This document shows, one piece after another, positions 35,570-46,556 of a stretch of DNA of 64,000 nucleotides (its first letter is position 1; every line of letters starts with the position of its first letter). The notes below the pieces were generated by a model, which searched no databases, had not been told where the DNA came from, and worked only from the letters and a program-made list of their open reading frames with translations. This stretch comes from Rhodamnia argentea. Its lineage: Eukaryota; Streptophyta; Magnoliopsida; Myrtales; Myrtaceae. The DNA lies in NCBI RefSeq assembly GCF_020921035.1, contig NC_063154.1, forward strand, positions 27,103,948 through 27,167,947. Reading direction: 5' to 3'. The translations under genes were made by a program, and so were the position numbers.

Positions 35570-36063
35570 GTGATCGCGCAGGCGGCACATGATGAGGACG
35601 AGGATGAGAATGAAGAAAACAGTGACCGTGTGGGAAATGAACGAGGCGAAGGTAAGAGGAACGTGATAATCAATCAGATAACGAGAACGAAGAAGAGGAT
35701 GGAGATGAATATGACAAGGACGATGCAAGACAGAGGCGTGATGTGCACAGGCGTTGAATCCGAGACTTTACAACGCAAGCTCGGAGCCAGCATAACCGAA
35801 TTCCCGATTAGGCAGAGATTTTGATGGGATTGGATTATAGCTCCATCAAACTGAGGCTCAAACCTGAATCAGACCGATAAATAGCCAATTCGGAGGATTA
35901 CGTAGATAAAGCTGGATACCAGGTGTTGCTTCAGAATTTGGCAGAGAGCGACCGTGGAAGAAGAGGAGCTTCGCCGACTGCAAAATCAACGATTCTGGAA
36001 CTTCCAACTGTGGAGATCAGATCGAAAGATGAAACCAGTTCAATTCAGACCCTAATAGAGAAG
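35570..36063 (+). pseudogene. RING-type E3 ubiquitin ligase (CIP8-like) fragment, RING missing
   Basis: An acidic stretch (DEDEDENEENSD) leads, in another frame, to EILMGLDYSSI and then to EDYVDKAGYQVLLQNLAESD, GRRGASPTAKS and ILELPTVEIRS. This order is characteristic of plant CIP8/RING1-like RING-H2 ligases just upstream of their RING. The catalytic RING (CAVC...H..C) that should follow is absent, and there are stops and frameshifts before DYVD. Loss of the E2-binding domain makes it non-functional. Confidence 0.65.
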
Positions 36064-37257
36064 ATTACATCTCATATAAAACTGGCCCCTCCAATTAAAT
36101 TCCGTCCAGACCTCTAACGATCCTCCCATCCTCTAAAGCTCACAGCATCACTGGTTCACTTATCTCATTGAACCATATAATATTATGCAAGTTGTCAGGT
36201 AAGAATAGTCCAAAGTTTGAAACTAATCCAAAGTAGAAACACGACTTTATTGATATGGTAACAAACTTGTACACTGAAACTATTTTTCTTCAATCAAGCA
36301 ACACACATCTTCTTTTGTGAGCTCATTTCATTGACCTTTAAAATGTTGTATGCGTGGGTACTTGGACGGATCGTGCCATAAGGTTACTAGCTGACCAAAT
36401 GCTGGATTAAGTACACAGGATACAATATGCATGAACTTCCGAGGTGTCTTAAACTGCTATCTTTTTTTATCCACGGACAAAGTTCAGATAAAATTTTTTT
36501 ACCCATTTAATTCATATAAATTCTTCTATTTAGCAAAGGATGGCAGCAGTCAGTCTAAAACATAGTCGAGACTTTCTCCACCGTCGAAGCTAATGCACTT
36601 GAAATGGTAACCAAATCAAAATCGAACAAAAGAGAACGCTTCAATGAAGCTAAACTGCATCATATTTCTAGTAAGTAGGGGTTACCAAGGTGTACAGCCT
36701 CACGAGTGGGATTCTGTAGTGATCTCATTCATCCAACACAGATGCATCGGTTAGAATTAAACTAGTATGCAGTTGTGGTGGATCGATACTCATGTATCAT
36801 GAGTATCAGAGTAGATTAAACTAGTACTAATATTTTTTCACCGATCAGCAACAAAGAATCTCCACACAATTTTGAAAGCCTCAAGTGTATATAAAACCAA
36901 AAATCTGTTAATAATAGCCACGGTTATTATTAACAGATTTGCAAGTCTGCAGAATGGACTCGGCATGATTATCTTGTGATGTACCGCTGAATACCTATCC
37001 GAAATATCAATCAAAGGAGTAATTTCAATATTAATGGCTCTGCATAATTTCACCAAGGCAGAACACAATACATGGATTTGAGGCAGTGGAAATTCAGAAG
37101 TCGAATAGCCATCCAGGAAGAAGAGCACTCAAGACTAGTTTTTAAAATTGTTCTTGTTCTTGACGTTTTCACTTAATGCCAAACCAAGCTAAAAAGGATT
37201 GATTCGACACTCGTTCAATTCTTTCCTAGGGTCATTTTTCTTCTCGATTCTTGGCTC
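36064..37257. other. Intergenic with one strong palindrome
   Basis: No gene recognised. A minus-strand frame at 36,838-37,128 overlaps the palindrome at 36,901-36,940 and has no family resemblance. Confidence 0.4.
36901..36940. repeat. Perfect 16-bp inverted repeat with 8-base loop
   Basis: Arms 36,901-36,916 and 36,925-36,940 are exact reverse complements (outer ends AAATCTG/CAGATTT) around GCCACGGT. It is too AT-rich and lacks the U-run expected of a terminator; function unknown. Confidence 0.9.
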
Positions 37258-37694
37258 GAGTCGCGATTCAATTGACTCGGGAACTCAATAAATCAGGTTG
37301 GTTTAAGGGCCGTTAACCGTTCTTTTAAAAGAAGAGCTTTCCTGTAGATGTCAATGGGGACATTCGAACTTAGTAATCCTCTCTTTTCAGCCGATGTCGT
37401 AGTATCTTCCTTCGGAAGCCGGATGTGCATATCTCGTTCCCGATACACCCTATTCGACTCATTGCAAGCCAATACCAGCATATGTCGATTTTCGGCGGCT
37501 ATAAGTTGGTTGTGTTCATCTCGTTCCACCGTGTGAAAGTGTCGTCCGTAGAGGATACCCAACAGCCTTTTAGATCCGGCGTACCGGTTCAGTTCCATGT
37601 CCTAGGTGGGCATGTTCACAGAGGGAGAAAAGAAGGGTTTGAGTCGTGGTTCAATCGACTCAGGAACTGAATAAACCAGGTTCGCTTGAGGCCG
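37258..37694. repeat. Imperfect 54-bp direct repeats flanking a 101-codon frame
   Basis: 37,258-37,312 and 37,641-37,694 are similar direct repeats (starting GAGTCG.GGTTCAAT / GAGTCGCGATTCAAT and ending GGCCG). Between them the minus strand has an open frame (37,293-37,598) whose product is hydrophilic (SKRLLGILYGRHFHTVERD near the start) and not recognised. A terminal-repeat mini-element or an inserted sequence is possible. Confidence 0.5.
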
Positions 37695-37769
37695 AAGCCG
37701 GCTCCTAACTTGCTGTGAACTGGTCTTCTTAGCCACACCGGGTCTATGTAGCATAGACACGCCCCCAAA

Positions 37770-37900
37770 GGCAATTTTCGCGTGTCAAACATGTGTCAGT
37801 GTCGGACACGCGTCTGACACGCTGGGACACGGCTGGACACGCGGTAAACACTTGTCAGGGCTTCCGACACGTGGTCAACCAATAGGACACTCGAGCACTA
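37770..37900. repeat. GACACG-rich minisatellite-like stretch
   Basis: GACACG/CGTGTC words recur about eight times at irregular 8-20 base spacing, followed by AT-rich sequence up to 38,330 that ends with another ACGTGTCGGTGC word. Such GACACG blocks occur in a widespread class of plant transposon remnants. Confidence 0.5.
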
Positions 37901-38770
37901 GAGATAATTTGGGAAAATCTCATACTTTTGAGGCCATAATTTGCCCTACCCCCATGGGCTTTCCTGATGGCCCGTCAACCAGTCCACGCAAGCATGTTGC
38001 TCCAGAGCCAGCCGCCACTTTGTACTATGCTTTCCCTCTCTTTCTAGACTTATTGGCCATTTTGTGGTACACAAGAGTAAACGAAAAGCTAAATGAGAGA
38101 GATTGTGCCGGTCATGATACTAAAACAAGTCAGCACCTCACGGATTAGGTATCCCTTTTTAGGGTAAATTCATTCTACAGACTCTTTTTATTATTTATTT
38201 ATAAAATCATAAAATAATAATTTATCATATATAAATATATATTTAATATACAATGTGTCCTAACGTATCGAAATTCTATATTTTTTGAAAAGTTACGTGT
38301 CGGTGCTATAGAGCACCAGGTAGAGGAAAAAGAAGACAGCAGTGGAGGCCCCCAAAAGCATGAACCGGTCTAAGCCGAGACCGAAAAATCTGGGCCGGAT
38401 CAACCGGGCGGTTTTCTATATTTATGACTCTTCCACAACGTTTTCACTTGCTTTGAAATTTGTGCTCGGTTGGGGGTCCACCGCTTTCGATCCGGACGTA
38501 GATAATCCACTGACCCGAATTAATGTTCCTGTGGCGCCCGAATTGAGGAAAATTGCGGCAATTGGCCCATGTCCCCTTCAATTGATAAATGATTTTTCAT
38601 GCCATCCCCATTCAATTCTTAGTCTTCAGTCTTCCCATTGTCTTAATCAGAATGACTCTAATATCTTCTGTTCTGCGGTGGAGAAGTTACTGCAGTTGTC
38701 CTAAGCTGATTTACTCACGACTGTGTTTCACTTTAATTCCCAATGAATTTCGCAAATTGTTTTATCTTGA
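37901..38770. other. Intergenic, repeat-derived
   Basis: AT-rich block to 38,300, then a CCGG/GGTCC-type GC-rich block. The open frames (37,852-38,148; 38,342-38,704) have no family resemblance. Confidence 0.35.
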
Positions 38771-39474
38771 GTTGAAGGTAGAGGCGTCAAACAGGTGGGT
38801 AGGATCGGGTCGGATTTGGATCGGGTTGAATATGATCCGAATCAGACGCGTTTAACCCCGTTTTGACCTATTTTCATAAAGTACAAACTTAACGACCCCT
38901 ACCCTACTCGACTAGTATTATTTAAATACTTCTATATTTAACTAAATCATGGAATATTTATTTCTTATAATTTATTAAGAAAAATGAGATTACTAAAAAA
39001 CTTTCATGTAATTAAATTTATTTTTTTATTAGTAAATTCTTATTTTTTCTTCCGCAACAGATGGTGGGGACGGCGGAAGCTAGTGGACAGTGGCGGTGGA
39101 CGATAGTGGTCGGCAAATGGGGGTAGCCGCCATCGGTGGGCGACGATCGATGATCGGAGAACAACGGTCGGCAACATTTTATAACGGTTTTTATTTTTTA
39201 TTTTTTTTATTTGTTTTATTCATAAAAAATTAAAAAATATAAATCAATATACTTAAGTTTAGGCCCATTTACAAGGAGGTTGGGAAGCCGCAAGCCATGG
39301 GACCGAAAATGGATCAAATATGGGTAGTGTTAAGACTCATATTTAAATAGGCTTTATAAGCCACAACCCATATTTGACCCATTTTTTAAATTTATTGAAT
39401 CATATATGACCCAAGTGAATAAAAGTGGGTTAAAAAGTGAGTCAAAGATCCATATTAGCACCTCTAGTTGAAGG
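38771..39474. mobile_element. Non-autonomous hAT element with 8-bp target-site duplication
   Basis: The element spans 38,779-39,466. It begins TAGAGGCGTCAA and its reverse complement begins TAGAGGTGCTAA, matching the TAGRGGTG-type termini of plant hAT transposons. The identical octamer GTTGAAGG flanks both sides (38,771-38,778 and 39,467-39,474), the 8-bp duplication hAT transposases make. The 688-bp interior is AT-rich with no transposase frame. It contains GGTCG/GGTGG-rich blocks near 39,060-39,160 that may be a later insertion. Confidence 0.85.
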
Positions 39475-41559
39475 CTACAAGCCTGCAGTCCGAAGAACAT
39501 CCACTTCTCTGGAATTTTGGTTAAAAATTAAGTTCAATTATTTTATTTTGTGAGATTTAGAGCTTTCAAATCATTTCATTCATTCATAGATTTGTTCATT
39601 TTAATTGTAAAAGGCACTTTGGAAAGTTTAAATGAGCGGTTATGGAGAATAGTCGATTCTCGAGAAAGAACATATTTTTTCTTAGAAAACTTGGCTACAA
39701 TTTATGGTCAAATGCTTGACCTTATGAACATATTGAAAGTTACTTTTACACCGTAGGAAAATTCCTAATCATGACCAGATAATTATGGATCCATTGATGA
39801 TTACTTTTTTTTTTCGCGTGGAAACCTGCGAATGACACCGATAAGTACCTAACCACGTAAAAATTCCGCGTTTGCTATGTTAATTGCGAAATTGCTAGTT
39901 GTTTAAATGATCTTCTTATACGAGAGAAGTTGCGATTGCTAGAGTAATTAAATATCAAACCACGCTTTCATTTAACAACTTTGATTATGGTCCTATCAAA
40001 TCTTTTACGAGATCGTAGTAGGAGGTTCCGGGTTGTTTAAATGTACATCTTAGGAATCGCAATACCTCGACGACTTTTGTGTCGATTTACAAGAGCCATC
40101 CAAATAGTAAATAATTTCTCTTATCGGCCATCCTTAACAAGTTCGGTATGGTATCCAGCCATTCTATCCCTTCCTTCCATTTCAGGCCCCGTGTTGCGGA
40201 TTCCTATCCCAACCCTATCCCAATCGAGACTTAATCTCCATCACCCAAAATCGGTCCGGGCCGGAAAATCCGACACGTCTCGTCCGACCCCCATTGAGTT
40301 CGGCACCAGACTCGGCCGAATTCGACCACCGCGACGTGGGTCCACATTGAGACTTTCTCACGTTTCATCATGTCCGACCCCGACGACGAAGTCCGTTCCT
40401 TGACGCCATGTAATCAACGCGGGTTGCACGAATTGATGGAATCGTCACGCAACTTGCAAAATGTGTCCAAAATTACCAGGTGGGCCCCCCTCGATTTCTC
40501 TCTTCTTCTTCTTTTTTTCTTTTTTTCTCTTTTCTCCTCGTACATCATCTTCACATGCTTCAACCGCAGTGCGTTACAGTTAACTCACTTTTAACGCACT
40601 TTCCCCTTCTTCTTCTTCTTCTTCCCTCGTCCTCTCTTTTTACAGCTGAGCTGGAGTGGGGCCCACGTGTCCTAATCACTCTCCCTCCCCCGTGACCCGC
40701 GAGTATCTCGTCGGGCCCCACGTCGAAAGGAGGAAACGCCGTTCCCTCATTGGTCCTCTTTTCCGGCGCCTCTCATTCTCCTTCACCACTAGTCATTCAT
40801 TATCGTGAATGACAGGGAATAATGAAGCCACAATCATGAGGGTGATTTGGGGAAATTTACAAAAAAAATTAATCTCTTGTGAGCCCATCTTAGTACCCCC
40901 TAATCTTACTTAATTAAGGAATCTTGACTTCTTATCGGCACGTATTGACGATGTCATTGTCTCGTTTGCTTTTGAAAATATTCTTCCTCTGGCAGAGGAA
41001 AAAGAACCAATCTTCGATGTTTAGACAGCTGTACAAGTACCTTATGACCCTCGACCACGTTTAGACCCACTAAGCTTGAGCCAAAGATTTGAACTAGCCC
41101 GTACAAAGCATGTTTCCTTCTCGAATGGGGACCGCCCAATTAAGTCGATCATGTTATGAGCAAAGCTCATTATTATCCTCTGATCATGGATTAGGGGTCA
41201 TTGTCATTGTCCTAGCCCGACTCATGCCGATTAGATCTAGTCAATAGTAATCCTTATCGAAAGCATCCCATTCATCCTCAGAGAGCGATCTTGATAAAGA
41301 AAATGCATAGACGTGAAGGACGGAAATTAATAACGATTTTCGTTCGATAATAATGTCGACCGATGAGCCACAAGTAGCCAGGACCACATCCCCATCCTTT
41401 CGCGCCTTTTCCACTCAATCGTCGAGGGGAATTGCTTGTTCTCCCCCGGTCGCGGTCTTTTGCCGGTGCGGCTTGGCCTGTTGCGTGTCTTCTACCGTAC
41501 GTGGTGATGCACAACTCAATTGAAGCTGAGGTGTGTACGATAAGTGAAGTTTTGGATCT
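39475..41559. other. Intergenic, no gene recognised
   Basis: AT-rich to about 40,030, then GC-richer with CTT-rich microsatellite-like runs (40,497-40,530; 40,607-40,625) and a CCCACGTGTCC G-box-like word near 40,662. This looks promoter- or leader-like, but no coding region follows. A minus-strand frame at 40,954-41,139 is unassigned. Confidence 0.4.
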
Positions 41560-41599
41560 TTTCGAGTTCACATTGTTTTTCTTTCATTCCTTCTTTTGC

Positions 41600-42940
41600 T
41601 TTTAGCAAAAGGGAAATCGATTTCTAATGTCAACATTGAGTGAAGCCGACGCCTGTTCTTCTTGATTGGACACCCGACTCGATAAAGAAACTCGCTTCCT
41701 TTCTTTTTTGCACCATTTTGTTGCGTGCGATTTGTTGTCTTTGGAGTTCGAAAGCATCTTGAAGTGGCAACAAAGTAAACGCAAACGAAAAGGTGGTCAT
41801 GGAAGCGCCAACTGGGTCCAATCGAAGGCACCAACCATTTCGTTTAATACAAGCTCGATAGGCATTGCAATGATTGAGTGTATGGGACGGATACTACAAA
41901 ATTAATGGGGTCTTGTTTTTTTTTTTCATGTTAGAATCATTCCGACCCCATTGTTGGCTTATGATCTTTCCCCTTCTCTTTCGGAACACAATTTGGTATG
42001 AAGTAATTAGGGATGATTGGTTTCAAAGTGGATTGATTCTTATCCTGGAATCTAGAACCGGATCGGACGGGCTAGGTTCTTAGTATGTGGAATCGAGGAT
42101 CGGCCCACCCGATCCTAGAACCAGACCGCACCGATCAATTCCGGGACGGGTTCCAGAGCTGTTGATTTCTTCCTGGAATCTAGAACCGGATAGCACGGGC
42201 TAGGTTCTCAGTTTGTGGAATCAAGGATCGGCCCACCCGATCCTAGAACGGCACTGCACCGAACAATTCCAGGACTGGTTCTAGAGCCGTTGATTTCTTC
42301 TTCTTCTATTCCCCTTAGGAGTTTCCCAACATTTAAAAAAAAAGAAAAGAAAGAAGCATTGATTAGGATTTCCTTTGGAATAAAAAATAAAAAATAAAAA
42401 AAATCTTGGTTGGTCTAGTCCGGCGACCTCGCTGACCCACAATTGGGAAAAAAAGAAATTAAAGGTAAGAAAAATAAAAAATATTGAAAATAAAAAAACT
42501 AAAATCATCAAAGTTATTCATCCGTCGTGCCACGTAAGATGGTTGTTATTCATATAAGCAGTTTCTGATCAAAATTGACATAAATATAATAGATTAAGAA
42601 TTTTTTCAATAAATTTACCGGACTTTGAACTTATAGCAAGGTATATCGATTATCTCTGTCACAAAGTCCCAATAGGGTAAATCAAATCTCGATTCGATCA
42701 CGTCTCACCGGTATCGCTTCCGTTTTCTTGAATGATCCGTTATCTCGAGTGAAGACCAAAAGAGAGAAAAGGAGATGAAGTACAAAGAAAATTGAACCGG
42801 GTCGCGTCCCTTCCATGTGACATATCGACGACATTCATTGATGCAATTGTTGATTTTGAGATTCAAGGATTATGACCAACACACCTAATGCGAAACGAAT
42901 AGAGTGTCGATTGGGTTATTCGGTGCTCATGGTCATTATT
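41600..42940. repeat. BXL-upstream repeat, copy D1 (diverged)
   Basis: Two blocks match the later copies: 41,620-42,010 (TCAACATTGAGTGAAG, AAGGCACCAACCATTTCG and so on) and 42,600-42,930 (CACAAAGT...AATAGGGTAAA, CCTTCCATGTGACAT, TGTTGA...GAGATTC). Between them lies the 128-bp tandem repeat. Strongly diverged, so the oldest or fastest-changing copy; the part corresponding to the gene itself is absent. Confidence 0.7.
42044..42299. repeat. 128-bp tandem duplication
   Basis: Two adjacent units (42,044-42,171 and 42,172-42,299), each starting CCTGGAATCTAGAACCGGAT and containing GGATCGGCCCACCCGATCCT, an imperfect inverted repeat. It interrupts the D1 copy. Confidence 0.9.
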
Positions 42941-43019
42941 ATTAAGGATCAAATCAAGATTGCGCGATACGAGGGTCATTGCGGTCTTGAGAAAATAATT
43001 AAGAAAAAATTAAATTTAT

Positions 43020-43420
43020 TAATCCCCAACTTTTTAATCTGAGCAATTTAGTTCTACATCTCCCGACGATTCGCCAACATAGTCATTTCAGCCATTTTTT
43101 ATCGGGGATCGCTAAAGTGGGCATTGATCGTCCTACGTGGCATAATTTGTCTTGATGTGAATAATTTTTTTTTTTTTGTCTTTTGAATTTAAAAAAGAAA
43201 GAAAAAAATTTTGTTTTTTTTTATTTGTAAAATTTGTCACTGCCAACACTAGTCATGCCACGTAGGATGGCCGGTGTCCACATTAAAGATTTCCGGCCAA
43301 AATTGATCAGAAGAGCTACATTGAGAAATCGTTAAAAGGTGTATGATTAAATTGGCCGAATTAAAAAGTTTATGACTAAATTAGCATCCGCACGATAAGT
43401 TCAACATTTTATTTTAGAGT
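43020..43420. repeat. Dispersed AT-rich element
   Basis: Contains TTTATGACTAAATT and CCACGTAGGATGG-type words also found at 6,020-6,190 and 18,880-19,020 (and CCACGTAAGATGG near 42,520). Left and right ends have partly complementary AATTTAG/CTAAATT phrases. Probably a MITE-like element; no target duplication identified. Confidence 0.4.
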
Positions 43421-43511
43421 TCTTCGCGTCGCATTACATGGTCGGCTTATCTTTAGCGGCATCTTGAGTTCGTGCCTTAAACCGACTTGTAGCATCGAAC
43501 CCAATCTATGC

Positions 43512-46500
43512 TTACACGATTCGACATTTAAAAAAAAATGAAAAATGAATTTCTCACGTCAACATTGGGTGAAGAAGACGCTTGCTCTTCATGATTTAAC
43601 ATCAAACTCCATAAAGAAATTCAAATTTTCTTTTTTTGGGACCATTTTCTTGCGTGCATTTTGTCCTAGTTGAGCTCGACAGCATCTCGAAATGGCAACA
43701 AAGTTCATACAAACAAACAAGATGTGTATTGAAAGACCAATAGGGTCCACCAAAGGCACCAACTCTTTCGTTTTATATAAGCTTGATTGGTGGCGCATCG
43801 ATTGTACATATGGGATAATAAAAAATTAACGTTATCTTCATTTTTTATGATAGAATCGTTCCAACTCCTTTGTCGGCTCATGATCTTTCCCTTTTCTTTT
43901 GGAGTATAGTATGTTGTGATGTAATGTACAATGTATTATGATAATTGAGCATGCATGTCGAATGTCATAATTATATTCCTGAAGTCCCAAGCCGATACTT
44001 CATAACGCATTTACTTCAAACTAATTTTTGTCCCACAAAAAATACTAAATGGGTGCCCCAATCAAATCCATCCTCCGTCGGCATTGTGTCCAGTATTTCG
44101 TCAAAATGCGTGCATGTTAACACACGTGTATTTTCCACGTCATGTCCGATCCGCTTTGCAATCGTCTGTCACGTGTGATGACATGACATGGATAATAATG
44201 AGATATTGGATGAAATACTGACCGATGTAGATTTGGGTCATGGGTATTGGTTTGATTTTTTGTGAGACGTAAATTAATTTGTGAGTGAATGTGTCATGGA
44301 TTACTAGTTTGAGACTTTTAATGGTGTCAATCCTAATTCTTCATGAGAGTGGAACTATTCTGGATTAGATTCCGTATGGTTAATCATGACAAAGTAGTTA
44401 CTAGAGCCAACTCCAAAAATGCCACCCAGTTTTGATCATCATTAAAATGGCTCGTACTTTAAAAAAAAATCTCAATTTGGTATATCTTTGTCACATTTAC
44501 CCAAATTAATTCTCGTATAATAAAAAATTCAAATTGGCACCCCTGTCATATTTATCTCAAGAAAAAAATTATACTATAAAAAATCTCAAATCGGTAGTCC
44601 TATGTCACATCTACCCTAAATTGATTTCATGCCAAAAAAAAAAATCCCAGATCACCAGAATTAGGGATTTTAGGGATTTCCCATTCTAAGAATTTGGAAA
44701 TTTGGGATTTTTTGTTATGGCGAGAATATGGCATGAATGTATTTTTTTGGGAGTCTTATAACACAAAAATTAGTTTGGGGTAAATGTGATGTAAGTACAC
44801 CAATTCGGAACCTTGATGAGACGATAATTAATGTGTGTAAGTGTGGCATCAGTGTATTAAATTGAGATTCTTTTATAGTATTGGTTTAATACTACGAAAA
44901 AGCCGAAATTGGTACATTTGTGACAAGTTTACCTTCAAACTATTCTTTTGACCACAAAAAAACCAAAACTAATACACATATGATAAATTTACTCAAACTA
45001 TTTTTTTTACCAAAAAAAACTTCAAATTGATTCACATGTGACAAATTTACCCAAAACTGGTACATTTACGATAAATTTAAACTTCGTTTATTTTCGTTAA
45101 ATTTCACAATCAAATTGTTGAGTTGGGTGGTAAGTGATAGTTGATGAGTATACCAATTTGAGATTTTTATCCTTTGTTTGTTACTGATGTATTAGTTTTG
45201 GATTTTTCACGATATTAACCTGATTTAACGAACATCAACGAGGGGTAAATTTTGTGACATGTGTACCGGTTTGGATTTTTTGTGATAAAAAAATAGTTTT
45301 GGATAAATTTGTCACATATGTACTAGTTTGGAGTTTATTGAGATAAAAAAAATAATTTGGATTAAATTTGTCACATGTGCACTAATTTTGGATTTATTGA
45401 TGCCAAAAAAATAATTTAGGATAAACTTATCATGAATATACCAATTTACAATTTTTCGTGATATTAACTTTATAATATTTTACTTACCAATTTTTTTTTA
45501 TAATATTAGCCCTCCGAAAAAAATGCTATTTTTCAGCATTTCGAGCCCGCGTGATCCGAACCATCCTTGCGAAAGGGCACTGCCACAATCATTCTTGAGT
45601 CCTAGGAACTTGTGATATGTCAATAATCCTTGTCTCAAAGTATCAATAGGGTAAACAAATTTCGATTTTTTTATTTTTATTTTCATTTTCCTTTGTCCCG
45701 TATAAAATTTCCCTTGTTTCGAAGAAGGTGAATAATAATACGGCGGCTAGACAAGCCACGCCCATCGGATCGAATCATTTATCATTGCTTCTGTCTTATT
45801 GTATGACTTCAGGTCAATGCCTATAACATGACAATTTTACCTACACAGAGTGCCAAGAAATTCGAACCGGGGTTATGTTCTTTCCATGTGACATAGCAAC
45901 ATTGACTCATGCGATTGTTGACTTGAGATTCGATAGTCATGAGCGACCCACCCAGTACGAAACGATTCCCCGTGTCGATTGATTTATCGTCAAATTTCGC
46001 ATATCCAAACACATGCGGTCTCTCTCCATCAACATATTAAAATTTTTGAATTTGACATTTTAACATGCAGAAGGTAAAAAAAAAAAAAGAAAGAGAACTC
46101 GAATTCTTTCCTGCCTTATCCTTCCGTCTCTCTCTTCTCATCGCCCCTCGGAGCCGTCGCAAGCTCGCCGCCATCACCTCCCCTTGTCCCTAGGACTTAT
46201 GTCCTCCCTTTGACACCGGTGACTACGGATAGCGGGCGACACTAGATTTGGGAGGTCATTGAGCTTCAATCTCCGGTCGGAGGTGGCGGCAGACACGGTG
46301 GCGGTGCTCGCAATGCCAGAAGTAGAAAGAGAGCTGACTGACTTTAAAGGCACCAGCTAAAGTCTATGCATGCCTGCTTGTTCCCGCTGTAAAGTTTGAC
46401 AAAAACTTCATCAACCAAGTTATCTGTACTATTGTGGAAAAAAAAAAGAGTAATGTTGGACACGAGATTTTGGTAGGTTTTGGTTCTCGCATGAGGAGAT

Positions 46501-46556
46501 TTTGCATACCGTTTCGTGAAAAATGAGTAATTGGAAAAGTATTTTTCGAAAAATGA
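43512..46556. repeat. BXL-upstream repeat, copy D2, including an intron-1 relic
   Basis: Begins TTACACGATTCGACAT and aligns with D3 from 46,557 onward through the promoter-distal region. The stretch 46,050-46,329 matches 48,300-48,594. At the hexamer AGAAAG (46,324-46,329) similarity jumps to 50,557 of the beta-xylosidase intron 1 and continues to about 46,510 (intron equivalent 50,771). So this is an old tandem duplicate of the gene's 5' region whose exon 1 has been deleted. It also carries the AT-rich minisatellite. Confidence 0.8.
44440..45470. repeat. Degenerate AT-rich minisatellite
   Basis: Many diverged copies of a module of roughly 55-65 bases built from TTTGTCACAT.TG.AC, AATTTGGATTTTTTG and AAAAA.TAATTTGGG-like words, in both orientations. 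The D3 counterpart near 47,470-47,770 is shorter, so the array expanded in D2 or shrank in D3. Confidence 0.6.

Noticed and set aside
37770-37900. Regular GACACG repeats considered as a CRISPR-like array
   Set aside because: Spacing is irregular, repeats are only 6-8 bases, and the DNA is plant nuclear; it is a minisatellite-like transposon piece.
40600-41140. Promoter-like stretch with a G-box and CTT runs, and a minus-strand frame at 40,954-41,139
   Set aside because: No coding exon follows in either direction and the frame resembles no family, so no gene is called.
41280-41571. 97-codon minus-strand frame
   Set aside because: No family resemblance and overlaps repeat-derived sequence; considered chance.
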